64,000 nt of DNA, taken from Acidobacteriota bacterium. GTDB lineage: Bacteria; Acidobacteriota; Vicinamibacteria; Vicinamibacterales; SCN-69-37. The notes under the pieces were generated by a model. That model saw nothing but the letters and a program-made list of their open reading frames with translations, did not search any database and had not been told where the DNA came from. Position numbers and translations under genes: made by a program. Below, piece after piece: positions 45,421-54,465 of the stretch (within the stretch, counting starts at the first letter, position 1; each line of letters begins with the position of its first letter). Location: positions 1 to 64,000 of the forward strand of contig SHUF01000004.1 of assembly GCA_009694745.1 (NCBI GenBank), read 5' to 3'.

Positions 45421-46566
45421 GTGACAGCCCCGGTCACAGCGCGAGTCACGGCATTCGATCGCCTTCGAGGACTGATTATGGTCCTGATGGCGATCGATCA
45501 CGCGGCTTTTTTCATTGCGCGTGTGCATCCTGCCGAGACCTGGGCGGCCCCGCCGCCCTACTACGCCGACGTGCCGGCGTTCCTCACGCGATGGCTCACA
45601 CACCTGTGCGCGCCCGGCTTCTTCATGCTGATGGGCATAGGCCTGGTGTGGTTTGCCGAGAGCCGGGGCCCGGCAGGATGGTCCTCCGGCCGGATCACGC
45701 GGTTCTTTGTCACGCGTGGCGCCATGTTGCTGCTCGTGCAGCACGTGCTGGAGAACCCAGCGTGGTTGCTGGGGTTGGCGTCGATGGACCCGACGGTTGG
45801 GGCCGCCCAGCCCGGGTTGCCGGGTGTGCCTGCCAATGTCATGTTGGCCTTTGCGGTTCTTAGCGCACTCGGCATCGCCATGATCTTCTGGGGCATGTGC
45901 CGGCGGCTGCCGCTGTGGGCGATCGGTGCGGTCTGTGGCGTGGCGTTCTGGTTGAGTCGTGTGATGCTGCCGGACATTTCGGAAAGCGCCGAGGCCATTC
46001 CCGTCTGGAAGTTGCTGCTCTTCGTCCCCGGTCAAGGTGGCATTGTCCAAAACATGTATCCGTGGGTGATCTGGCTTGTGCCGGCCGGCGTTGGGGTCGC
46101 GCTCGGTCGCGTGTTCTTGCGAGAGCCACAGCGCGTCAGTGCCGTGGCTGCGGCGGCGGCGGTTGTCGGCGTCACTACATTTGTCATGATGCGACTCGCA
46201 GGTCTGGGCGACGTGCATACGCCTGCCGATGGTGTGATGGGCTGGTTGAGCGTGACGAAGTACCCGCCCTCGGAGAGTTTCCTGGCGCTCATGCTCGGAC
46301 TGGACCTGGCGATCATCGCGGCGCTCTCGAAGTGGCCGTCACGTTGGCTGGCCCCGCTCGGGGTCTTCGGCCGCGTGCCGTTCTTCTTCTACCTCGCGCA
46401 CCTCTGGGCGTTTGGCGTTCTCAGTTGGGCGTTCCCGTCAGGCACGTCGTTTGCGGTGATGTATCTGGTATGGGCCGTCGTGATCGCCGCGCTCTACCCC
46501 GCCTGCGCCGCCTACGCCCGCTTCAAGTTCGGGAAACCTTCGACATCGGCTTGGAGGATTTTTTAG
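45421..46566 (+). CDS. multi-TM HGSNAT/DUF1624-like acyltransferase (paralogue class of 12157-13317)
   Basis: ARVTAFDRLRGLIMVLMAIDHAAFFIARVHPAETW; C-terminal FGRVPFFFYLAHLWAFGVLSW. Confidence 0.83.
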   Translation: MTAPVTARVTAFDRLRGLIMVLMAIDHAAFFIARVHPAETWAAPPPYYADVPAFLTRWLTHLCAPGFFMLMGIGLVWFAESRGPAGWSSGRITRFFVTRGAMLLLVQHVLENPAWLLGLASMDPTVGAAQPGLPGVPANVMLAFAVLSALGIAMIFWGMCRRLPLWAIGAVCGVAFWLSRVMLPDISESAEAIPVWKLLLFVPGQGGIVQNMYPWVIWLVPAGVGVALGRVFLREPQRVSAVAAAAAVVGVTTFVMMRLAGLGDVHTPADGVMGWLSVTKYPPSESFLALMLGLDLAIIAALSKWPSRWLAPLGVFGRVPFFFYLAHLWAFGVLSWAFPSGTSFAVMYLVWAVVIAALYPACAAYARFKFGKPSTSAWRIF

Positions 46567-46682
46567 GGGGACGGGTGTGTTTTCCACAGAAACGCTCGAA
46601 ATGGGGACAGGTCTCTCACGGAACCAGAAGAGAGACCTGTCCCCATTTCGAGCGTTTCTGTGGAAAACACACCCGTCCCCCT
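46565..46682. repeat. long perfect inverted repeat (about 52-nt arms) AGGGGGACGGGTGTGTTTTCCACAGAAACGCTCGAAATGGGGACAGGTCTCT
   Basis: Both arms read directly; loop cacggaaccagaag. Confidence 0.96.
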
Positions 46683-46694
46683 TACCATCATTGA

Positions 46695-47801
46695 ATGAGC
46701 TCGCCTGACGCGGTTCGGTATGCACGGCACTTGTTGCTGCCGGAACTTGGTCGGCAGGGGCAGCAGCGATTACTCGACGCACGAGTGCTCATCGTTGGCC
46801 TGGGTGGTCTGGGGTCGCCGGCCGCGTTGTACCTGGCCGCGGCGGGTGTCGGCACGCTCGGCCTTGTGGACTTCGACGTGGTGGACGAGTCCAACCTGCA
46901 CCGGCAGATTATTCATGCTACCGCCGACATCGGTCGCTCCAAGCTCGCCTCGGCCGCTGCGAAAATCGCATCCGTGAACCCCGATGTCGCCCTGGAACTG
47001 CACGAGGTCTCGTTCGGTGTGTCGAACGCCCGCGCGCTGGTGGACGCGTACGACGTCGTGCTGGACGGCACGGACAACTTTCCCACCCGTTATCTGGTCA
47101 ACGACGCGTGTGTCATGAGCGGCACACCAAACGTCTACGGCAGTGTGTTCAGGTTCGAAGGACAAGCCGCTGTGTTTGCGGCCCCGGGTGGCCCCTGCTA
47201 CCGGTGCCTTCACCCCGAGCCTCCCCCGGATGGCCTGATTCCGAATTGCGCCGAGGCCGGCGTGCTGGGCGTACTGCCGGGCATCATCGGCACCGTGCAG
47301 GCGACTGAAGCCATCAAACTCGTCACCGGAATGGGTGAGTCGCTGGCAGGGCGCCTGCTCTTGTACGACGCGCTGCGCATGACATTCCGCACCATCACCT
47401 TGCCGCGCGACGCGGACTGTCCGGTGTGCGGCGATGCGCCAACAATTGACACCCTGGTCGCTTACGATCAGGTGTGTGGACCATCGGAGACCACTGCAAT
47501 GAAAGACGAAATGACCGTTGACGAACTCCACCAGTGGCGCGAGTCGGGCCACCCGCACATGTTGCTGGACGTGCGGGAACCGTTCGAACACGCGTCGGCC
47601 CACATCGAAGGCGCCGTCCTCATCCCCATGGGGGCGGTCATGCAGCAGCTCGAAAGCCTGCCCAGGGACCGGACGGTGGTGGTCCAGTGTCAGTCCGGGG
47701 GGCGAAGCGCCAGGGTGACGGCGGCACTCCGACAGAAGGGTTTTGAGGCGGTAAACCTTGCCGGGGGCATTCACGCCTGGCGAATGGCCGGGCACAAGTA
47801 G
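46695..47801 (+). CDS. moeB: MoeB/ThiF-type adenylyltransferase with C-terminal rhodanese domain
   Basis: YARHLLLPELGRQGQQRLLDARVLIVGLGGLGSPAALYLAAAGVGTLGLVDFDVVDESNLHRQIIH; C-terminal LLDVREPFEHASAHIEGAVLIPMG ... VVVQCQSGGRSARVTAAL. Confidence 0.93.
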   Translation: MSSPDAVRYARHLLLPELGRQGQQRLLDARVLIVGLGGLGSPAALYLAAAGVGTLGLVDFDVVDESNLHRQIIHATADIGRSKLASAAAKIASVNPDVALELHEVSFGVSNARALVDAYDVVLDGTDNFPTRYLVNDACVMSGTPNVYGSVFRFEGQAAVFAAPGGPCYRCLHPEPPPDGLIPNCAEAGVLGVLPGIIGTVQATEAIKLVTGMGESLAGRLLLYDALRMTFRTITLPRDADCPVCGDAPTIDTLVAYDQVCGPSETTAMKDEMTVDELHQWRESGHPHMLLDVREPFEHASAHIEGAVLIPMGAVMQQLESLPRDRTVVVQCQSGGRSARVTAALRQKGFEAVNLAGGIHAWRMAGHK

Positions 47802-47813
47802 ACCCGGCCGCCC

Positions 47814-47842
47814 TTGCAACAACCCGCCGGTACCTCTAAGAT
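47814..47842 (+). promoter_or_regulatory. candidate sigma70-type promoter of the rrf2-suf operon
   Basis: TTGCAA (47814-47819), 17-nt spacer, TAAGAT (47837-47842). Confidence 0.5.
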
Positions 47843-47863
47843 GGACTAGTTCGGTCGGATATC
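47843..47863. promoter_or_regulatory. candidate IscR/Rrf2-type operator just downstream of the -10
   Basis: ggactagttcggtcggatatc, compared with the IscR type-1 consensus ...GACTRWWWYAGTCRRSTAT. Confidence 0.45.
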
Positions 47864-47890
47864 CTGAATCCGTCCAGTAAAGGCCCCGCG

Positions 47891-48358
47891 ATGTTACGGC
47901 TCTCAAAAAAGACAGACTACGCGCTACTCGCGGTGCGGCACCTTGCGGCAAATGCCGATCGGGGCGCTGTTTCGGCAAGGGAATTGGCCGAAACCTACGA
48001 TATTCCGCCCGAATTGCTGGCCAAGGTGCTCCAGAAGCTTGTGCGGGGGCGCCTGCTTGAATCACAGCAGGGTATTCGAGGCGGGTATGCGCTGGCTCGC
48101 GCGGCCTCCGCGATGTCGGTGGCTGATGTGATTCAGGCCGTGGATGGTCCGTTAATGGTCACGGCGTGTTCGGAAGAGGACCACAGTTGCGACCAGTACT
48201 CGAAATGCAACATCCGTGATCCGCTCTGGCGCATCAAGGACCGCATTATTGCCACCCTGGCGGCCACCTCGGTAGCTGAACTGGCGATGGAAATGCCGGC
48301 GCCGCTGCCACCCCTTCCCTCCGGCGTCATGCCGATGCAGATGGTGAAACGACCATGA
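47891..48358 (+). CDS. Rrf2 family transcriptional regulator (SUF/Isc regulator-like)
   Basis: MLRLSKKTDYALLAVRHLA; SARELAETYDIPPELLAKVLQKLVRGRLLESQQGIRGGYALAR; Cys ligand region CSEEDHSCDQYSKCNIRDPLW. Confidence 0.93.
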   Translation: MLRLSKKTDYALLAVRHLAANADRGAVSARELAETYDIPPELLAKVLQKLVRGRLLESQQGIRGGYALARAASAMSVADVIQAVDGPLMVTACSEEDHSCDQYSKCNIRDPLWRIKDRIIATLAATSVAELAMEMPAPLPPLPSGVMPMQMVKRP

Positions 48359-48681
48359 TTGCCGTGACCCCGATCGCCGCCACGCAGATGCACAAACTGC
48401 TGGCGAAACACGAAGCTGCCCGGGGCCTGCGCGTCGGCATCAAGGCCGGCGGCTGTTCCGGCTTTGAGTACGTGTTTGAGTGGGAAGCCGCGCCGAAGTC
48501 GGACGATCTGGTGTTTGACGGTCCCGCCGGCGTGAAGGTGTGGGTTGACCCCCGCAGCCATCGCCTGCTCGACGGCACCACGCTCGACTACGACACGAGC
48601 CTGGTCAGCCGCGGTTTTGTGTTCCAGAACCCGAACGCAAAACAGACGTGCGGCTGTGGGACGTCGTTTAGTGTCGCCTGA
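48355..48681 (+). CDS. sufA: HesB/IscA/SufA-type iron-sulfur carrier
   Basis: LRVGIKAGGCSGFEYVFEWE ... FQNPNAKQTCGCGTSF. Confidence 0.92.
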   Translation: MIAVTPIAATQMHKLLAKHEAARGLRVGIKAGGCSGFEYVFEWEAAPKSDDLVFDGPAGVKVWVDPRSHRLLDGTTLDYDTSLVSRGFVFQNPNAKQTCGCGTSFSVA

Positions 48682-48691
48682 TGTGACGGGA

Positions 48692-48746
48692 CGGAGGCTG
48701 CGCTTTGAGGCCCGGCGTCACGCCGGAGCTGAAGCCCCGGCCTCCT
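48692..48746. repeat. degenerate member of the CGGAGG...GGCTGAAGCC palindrome family between sufA and sufB
   Basis: cggaggctgcgctttgaggcccggcgtcacgccggagctgaagccccggcctccta. Confidence 0.6.
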
Positions 48747-48758
48747 AAGGAACCACGA

Positions 48759-50201
48759 ATGTCCACGCAAGAAGAAACCATCGAACAACTCGCGACACGC
48801 GAGTACAAGTACGGCTTCGAGACCATTCTCGAATCCGACACCTTCCCCCCCGGCCTCAATGAGGACGTCGTTCGCGCCATTTCGGCGAAGAAGGACGAGC
48901 CGGCGTGGATGCTCGAGTTCCGCCTGAGGTCGTTCCGCACCTGGCAGAAGATGGCTGAGCCGACGTGGCACAACCTGCACATTGAGCCCATCGACTACTA
49001 CGGCATCAGCTACTACTCGGCGCCCAAGGCCAAGCCGCAGCTGGCCAGCCTGGATGAACTCGATCCGGAAGTGCGACGGACGTTCGAAAAATTGGGCATC
49101 CCGATCGAAGAGCAGAAGATGCTCGCGAACGTGGCCGTGGACGCCGTCTTCGACAGCGTCTCGGTGGCCACCACCTTCCGCGCGAAGCTTGGGGAGATGG
49201 GCGTCATTTTCTGCTCATTTTCCGAGGCCGTGAAAGATCACCCCGACCTGGTTAAGCAGTACCTCGGCTCGGTCGTCCCATACACCGACAACTACTTCGC
49301 CACGCTCAACTCCGCGGTCTTCAGCGACGGGTCGTTTGTGTACATCCCCAAGGGTGTGAAGTGCCCGATGGAACTCTCCACGTACTTCCGCATCAACGCG
49401 AAAAACACGGGACAGTTCGAGCGCACGCTGATCATTGCAGACGAGGGATCCCAGGTCAGCTACCTCGAGGGCTGCACCGCGCCGATGCGCGATGAGCACC
49501 AGTTGCACGCGGCCGTCGTGGAACTGGTCGCGCTTGATCGGGCCACGATCAAGTACTCCACCATCCAGAACTGGTACCCGGGCGACAAAGAGGGCAAGGG
49601 CGGCATCTACAACTTCGTCACCAAGCGCGGCCGGGCAATGACCGACTCAAAGATCACCTGGACCCAGGTGGAAACCGGGTCGGCGATTACCTGGAAGTAC
49701 CCGAGCTGCATCCTGCAGGGCGACAATTCGGTGGGCGAGTTCTACTCGGTGGCCACCACGAACAATCGCCAGCAGGCCGACACCGGCACGAAGATGATCC
49801 ACCTCGGCAAGAACACCCGCAGCACCATCGTGTCGAAGGGCATCTCGGCGGGCTTCGGCCAGAACACGTATCGCGGCGCAGTGAAGATTGGCAAAAACGC
49901 GCACGGCGCCCGCAACTATTCGCAGTGCGACTCCCTGCTCATCGGCGACAAGTGCGGTGCGCACACGTTCCCATACCTGCAAATCAAGAACTCCACGGCC
50001 ATGGTCGAACACGAAGCGTCAACGTCGAAGATCGGCGAGGACCAGATTTTTTACTGCCGCCAGCGCGGCATTGCCACTGAGGACGCCGTGAACATGATCG
50101 TCAGCGGCTTCTGCAAAGAGGTCTTCCGCGAGCTCCCGATGGAGTTTGCCGTGGAAGCCCAGAAACTTCTCTCAATCAGCCTGGAAGGAAGCGTCGGTTA
50201 A
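48759..50201 (+). CDS. sufB: Fe-S cluster assembly protein SufB
   Basis: [84 protein letters not shown]. Confidence 0.97.
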   Translation: MSTQEETIEQLATREYKYGFETILESDTFPPGLNEDVVRAISAKKDEPAWMLEFRLRSFRTWQKMAEPTWHNLHIEPIDYYGISYYSAPKAKPQLASLDELDPEVRRTFEKLGIPIEEQKMLANVAVDAVFDSVSVATTFRAKLGEMGVIFCSFSEAVKDHPDLVKQYLGSVVPYTDNYFATLNSAVFSDGSFVYIPKGVKCPMELSTYFRINAKNTGQFERTLIIADEGSQVSYLEGCTAPMRDEHQLHAAVVELVALDRATIKYSTIQNWYPGDKEGKGGIYNFVTKRGRAMTDSKITWTQVETGSAITWKYPSCILQGDNSVGEFYSVATTNNRQQADTGTKMIHLGKNTRSTIVSKGISAGFGQNTYRGAVKIGKNAHGARNYSQCDSLLIGDKCGAHTFPYLQIKNSTAMVEHEASTSKIGEDQIFYCRQRGIATEDAVNMIVSGFCKEVFRELPMEFAVEAQKLLSISLEGSVG

Positions 50202-50203
50202 GT

Positions 50204-50965
50204 ATGTTGCTCGAGATTTCGGATCTGCGTGTCAGGGTTGAGGAGAAGGAAATCCTCAAGGGCTTGAGCTTGTCGGTGAATCCAGGGGAAGTGCACGCCA
50301 TCATGGGGCCCAATGGCTCAGGCAAAAGCACGCTGGCTCGCATCCTCTGCGGCCACCCCGGCTATGAAGCCACGGGCGGCACCGCGACCTACGACGGCAA
50401 GGACCTGCTGGATATGGACCCCGAGGAGCGCGCCCGTGAGGGCGTGTTCATGGCGTTCCAGTATCCGGTGGAAATTCCCGGCGTCAACAACTCCTACTTC
50501 CTCAAAGCCGCGCTCAACGCCGTGCGCAAGCACCGCGGACTGCAGGAACTGGACGCCGTCGAGTTCCTCCAGGTGATTCGCGAAAAGGCGAAGTTGCTCG
50601 AGATGGATCAGTCGATGCTGCACCGCGCGGTCAACGAAGGGTTCTCGGGCGGCGAAAAGAAGCGCAACGAGATCTTCCAGATGGCGGTGCTCGAACCAAA
50701 GCTGGCGATTCTCGACGAGACCGATTCCGGCCTCGACATCGACGCCCTCCGCATTGTTGCCGCCGGCGTCAACGCGCTGCGCAGCCCCGACCGCGCCATC
50801 ATCGTGGTCACGCACTATCAGCGCCTGCTCGACTACATTGTGCCGGACTTCGTCCATGTTCTGAGCGGCGGCCGCATCGTGAAGTCGGGTGGCAAAGAAC
50901 TGGCGCTCGAGCTTGAAGACAAGGGCTACGGCTGGGTGGATGCCGTGGCCGGAGCCCGGGCGTAG
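50204..50965 (+). CDS. sufC: Fe-S cluster assembly ATPase SufC
   Basis: VHAIMGPNGSGKSTLARILCGHPGYEATGG; FSGGEKKRNEIFQMAVLEPKLAILDETDSGLDIDAL. Confidence 0.97.
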   Translation: MLLEISDLRVRVEEKEILKGLSLSVNPGEVHAIMGPNGSGKSTLARILCGHPGYEATGGTATYDGKDLLDMDPEERAREGVFMAFQYPVEIPGVNNSYFLKAALNAVRKHRGLQELDAVEFLQVIREKAKLLEMDQSMLHRAVNEGFSGGEKKRNEIFQMAVLEPKLAILDETDSGLDIDALRIVAAGVNALRSPDRAIIVVTHYQRLLDYIVPDFVHVLSGGRIVKSGGKELALELEDKGYGWVDAVAGARA

Positions 50966-50967
50966 TC

Positions 50968-52272
50968 ATGCCGCAGGTTGCCGAGCGTCACGAGACTTAC
51001 GCGGCCGACTTCGAGGCGTTTCGCGAAACACCGGCCTTCGGACCCGAGTGGCTTGGCACAGCGCGCTCCTCGGCCTTTGCCCGGTTCATCGCGGGAGGAT
51101 TTCCGACCACGCGCGACGAAGAGTGGAAGTTCACGAACGTGGCCGCGATTGCCGCCACGCCGTTTCGCCGAATTGGCGCGGCTGAAGGCTTTAGCCGCGC
51201 CGACCTCGAGCCATTCCTGTTTACCGACGCATCCAGGTTGCTGGCAGTCGTGATCAACGGCCGATTTTCGGCGAGACTCTCGTCGCTCGACAGCCTGCCG
51301 GCCGGTGTCACCATTTCCGGGATGGCCGAGGCCATGACCGACCAGCCGCCCTTGGAAGGCCCGAGCCTCAAGAGCGCTCATCCGTTTGTCTTGCTGAACA
51401 CGGCCTTCTGCGAAGGCGGCGTCTTTGTTCACATCGAACCAAAAGCGGTGGTGACCGAGCCCATCCATGTGCTCTTCATCTCGGCGCCCGGCGCCGATCC
51501 CGGCCTCGTGGCTCCGCGCCTCTTCGTCGTCGCCGGTGAGCAATCGCAGTCATCGATTGTAGAGAACTACGCCGGCGTCGGCGACGCGCCGGTCCTGACG
51601 ACCGCCGTGACCGAGTTCCTGCTGGGACCCGGAGCGATGATGGATCACGTCAAGGTGCAGCGCGAAACGGCCGAAGCCTTCCATATGGCCAGCACGTTTG
51701 TGCATCTGCACCGCGCCAGCACGTTTACATCGCAAGCCATCACGTTCGGCGGGCGCATCGCGCGCAATGACATCACGGCCACGCTTGCAGGGGACGGCGC
51801 CGAGTGCACGCTCAACGGCCTGTACGTGGCCGACGGCGAAACGCTCGTGGACACGCACACCACGATCGACCACGCCATGCCGCACTGCCCGAGCCACGAA
51901 GTCTACAAGGGCATTCTGGCCGGCCGCGCCAAGGCGGTGTTCAACGGGAAGATCATCGTGCGGCCTGACGCGCAGAAGACCGACGCCAAACAGACCAACA
52001 AAGCCCTGCTGCTCTCAGATGAGGCCTCGATCAACACCAAGCCTCAGCTCGAGATCTTTGCCGACGATGTGAAGTGTACGCATGGGGCCGCCATCGGCCA
52101 GCTCGACGCCGACCAGCTGTTCTACCTTCGCGCCCGTGGCATCGGTCTGCAGGATGCGCGCAACATGCTGATTCATGCGTTTGCCAGTGACGTCCTCAAC
52201 GGGATCAAACACGACGCCGTGCGAGAGCGCCTCGAACAGGTTCTGGTCGAGAAGCTGCACCTGCCGGTATGA
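50968..52272 (+). CDS. sufD: Fe-S cluster assembly protein SufD
   Basis: TRDEEWKFTNVAAIAATPF; CPSHEVYKGILAGRAKAVFNGKIIVRPDAQKTDAKQTNKALLLSDEASINTKPQLEIFADDVKCTHGAAIGQLD. Confidence 0.97.
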   Translation: MPQVAERHETYAADFEAFRETPAFGPEWLGTARSSAFARFIAGGFPTTRDEEWKFTNVAAIAATPFRRIGAAEGFSRADLEPFLFTDASRLLAVVINGRFSARLSSLDSLPAGVTISGMAEAMTDQPPLEGPSLKSAHPFVLLNTAFCEGGVFVHIEPKAVVTEPIHVLFISAPGADPGLVAPRLFVVAGEQSQSSIVENYAGVGDAPVLTTAVTEFLLGPGAMMDHVKVQRETAEAFHMASTFVHLHRASTFTSQAITFGGRIARNDITATLAGDGAECTLNGLYVADGETLVDTHTTIDHAMPHCPSHEVYKGILAGRAKAVFNGKIIVRPDAQKTDAKQTNKALLLSDEASINTKPQLEIFADDVKCTHGAAIGQLDADQLFYLRARGIGLQDARNMLIHAFASDVLNGIKHDAVRERLEQVLVEKLHLPV

Positions 52273-53522
52273 CACCTCACGCCGCTTCCGCGTCGCCGGC
52301 GTCACCACTGGACGTAGTGGCAGTGCGCGACCAGTTCCCCGCGCTGCATCAACTGGTGCACGGCAAGCCGCTTGCCTATCTCGACAACGCGGCGACGACT
52401 CAGAAGCCGCAAGTGGTGCTGGACGCGCTGCGCAATTATTACGAGCGCGACAACGCCAACGTCCACCGGGGCGTCCACGCGCTCAGCGAACGGGCAACGG
52501 CTTCCTACGAGTCGGCCCGCCGCAGTGTGCAGCGATTCCTGAACGCCAGGAGTGAACGCGAAATCATCTTCACGCGCAACGCCACCGAAAGTATCAACCT
52601 GGTGGCCCGCGCATGGGGCGACTGGCAACTGAGGCCGGGCGACGAGGTGCTCATCACCGCGATGGAGCACCACTCGAATATTGTCCCGTGGCAGATGGCC
52701 TGCGCGCGGACAGGCGCCATCCTCAAAGTGGCGCCTATCGACGATCGCGGCGACGTGATCCTGGAAGAGTTTGCGACACTCCTGACGCCCAGAACGAAGA
52801 TGCTGGCAGTGGTGCATCTCTCCAATGCGCTCGGTACGATCAATCCGATCGAAGACATGATCGCGGCGGCGAGGCGCGTGGGCGCCACGGTGCTCATTGA
52901 CGGGTCGCAGGCGGCGTACCACATGGCCGTGGATGTGCAGGCACTGGACCCCGATTTCTACGTGCTCACAGGCCACAAGGTGTACGGCCCCACAGGCATC
53001 GGCGTCCTGTACGGCCGCGAGTCGCTCCTGCAGGCCTGCCCGCCGTTCCTGGGCGGCGGCGACATGATTAGTTCGGTGACGTTCGAGAAAAGCGAGTGGA
53101 ACGAGTTGCCGTACAAGTTTGAGGCCGGCACACCGAATATCGCTGATGCCATCGGTCTGGGCGCGGCCATCGAGTTCGTACGTGGCATCGGCTTTGATGC
53201 CATCGGCGCGCACGAATCCATGCTTCTCGCATATGCCACGGCCCGGCTCTCTTCTGTGCCTGGCCTGACCATCATTGGCACCGCGCGGCGCAAAGCCAGT
53301 GTCGTGTCGTTTGTGATGGACGATCTGCACCCACACGACATCGGGACCATCGTGGATCGCGAGGGTGTGGCGATTCGGACCGGGCATCACTGCGCGCAAC
53401 CGGTGATGGACCGCTTCGGGATTCCGGCCACCGCTCGCGCGTCGCTCGCGATGTACAACACGACGGACGACATCGACGCGCTGGTTGTCGCGCTCGATCG
53501 CGTCCGTCAACTCCTAGGGTAA
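52269..53522 (+). CDS. sufS: SufS-type cysteine desulfurase
   Basis: LAYLDNAATTQKPQVVLDAL; NVHRGVHALSERATASYE; LTGHKVYGPTGIGVLYG; VAIRTGHHCAQPVMDRFG. Confidence 0.96.
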   Translation: MTPHAASASPASPLDVVAVRDQFPALHQLVHGKPLAYLDNAATTQKPQVVLDALRNYYERDNANVHRGVHALSERATASYESARRSVQRFLNARSEREIIFTRNATESINLVARAWGDWQLRPGDEVLITAMEHHSNIVPWQMACARTGAILKVAPIDDRGDVILEEFATLLTPRTKMLAVVHLSNALGTINPIEDMIAAARRVGATVLIDGSQAAYHMAVDVQALDPDFYVLTGHKVYGPTGIGVLYGRESLLQACPPFLGGGDMISSVTFEKSEWNELPYKFEAGTPNIADAIGLGAAIEFVRGIGFDAIGAHESMLLAYATARLSSVPGLTIIGTARRKASVVSFVMDDLHPHDIGTIVDREGVAIRTGHHCAQPVMDRFGIPATARASLAMYNTTDDIDALVVALDRVRQLLG

Positions 53523-53525
53523 GGC

Positions 53526-53999
53526 ATGGGCATGTTTTCATTTCTCACGGGCAAGAAAGACCAGGCGGAAGACGAGGCGGTGTCGCAGACGCCATTCACG
53601 GCGCCCGACGCCTGGACGTCTGAGGCATTAACGAGCCCGAAGCCCGAAACGACGCACGACGCGTTGCAGGTGGGGCCACTCGACACCGAGCAGACGGCGG
53701 AGTTCCAGGGCAAGATCGTGGAAGCCATCAAGACCGTCTACGACCCTGAGATCCCCGTCGATATCTTCGAACTCGGTCTCATCTACGACATCATCGTGGA
53801 CGCGGAGAAGCGCGCGCTGATCAACATGACGCTGACCAGCCCGGCATGCCCGTCGGCGCAGCAGCTGCCGCTTGAGGTGGGATTCAAGGTGAAGGCCATT
53901 CCCGGCATCACCGACGCGAAAGTCGAAATTGTCTGGGAGCCCGCCTGGACGAAAGAGCGGATGTCGGAAGCCGCGAAGCTCACGCTCGGCTTCTTTTAG
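53526..53999 (+). CDS. sufT: MIP18/SufT family protein (DUF59)
   Basis: IVEAIKTVYDPEIPVDIFELGLIYDIIVDAEKRALINMTLTSPACPSAQQLPLEV. Confidence 0.92.
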   Translation: MGMFSFLTGKKDQAEDEAVSQTPFTAPDAWTSEALTSPKPETTHDALQVGPLDTEQTAEFQGKIVEAIKTVYDPEIPVDIFELGLIYDIIVDAEKRALINMTLTSPACPSAQQLPLEVGFKVKAIPGITDAKVEIVWEPAWTKERMSEAAKLTLGFF

Positions 54000-54006
54000 G
54001 ACCCCC

Positions 54007-54459
54007 ATGCAAGACCTCAACGACCTCTATCAGGAGGTCATCCTCGATCACAATCGCCGGCCGCGCAACTACGGGCCGCTGCCCGACGCGACGCAATCGG
54101 CGAAGGGGCACAACCCCCTGTGTGGCGACAAGCTGACGCTGTTGCTCAAAGTGGAGGGCGACCGCATTACAGGGATCTCGTTCGAAGGCTCGGGGTGCGC
54201 CATCTCGAAGTCGTCCGCCTCGCTTATGACCGACGCGGTCAAAGGCCACACGATTGATGAGGCGACTGCACTGTTCGACAAGTTCCACCGGATGGTGACC
54301 ACGCCCATCGACCAGCCTGTAGACGAGGAAGCCGTCGGCAAACTCGCCGTGCTCGCCGGTGTCCGCGAGTTCCCCGCTCGCGTCAAGTGCGCGTCGCTCG
54401 CCTGGCATACGCTCAAGGCCGCGCTCACGAACGCGCCCATCCCCGCCAAAACGGAATAG
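54007..54459 (+). CDS. sufU: SufU/IscU-type scaffold
   Basis: LYQEVILDHNRRPRNYGPLPDATQSAKGHNPLCGDKLTLLL; FEGSGCAISKSSASLMTDAVKG; KCASLAWHTL. Confidence 0.95.
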   Translation: MQDLNDLYQEVILDHNRRPRNYGPLPDATQSAKGHNPLCGDKLTLLLKVEGDRITGISFEGSGCAISKSSASLMTDAVKGHTIDEATALFDKFHRMVTTPIDQPVDEEAVGKLAVLAGVREFPARVKCASLAWHTLKAALTNAPIPAKTE

Positions 54460-54465
54460 CGGCCC

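Noticed and set aside
46565-46682. Hairpin as an ordinary intrinsic terminator
   Set aside because: Arms of about 52 nt, no T tract at the 3' edge and sharing of modules with 3011 and 12137 fit a repeat element better, though terminator activity is not excluded.
47814-54459. suf operon as a novel system
   Set aside because: rrf2-sufA-sufB-sufC-sufD-sufS-sufT-sufU is an established arrangement; only its operator was considered worth listing.
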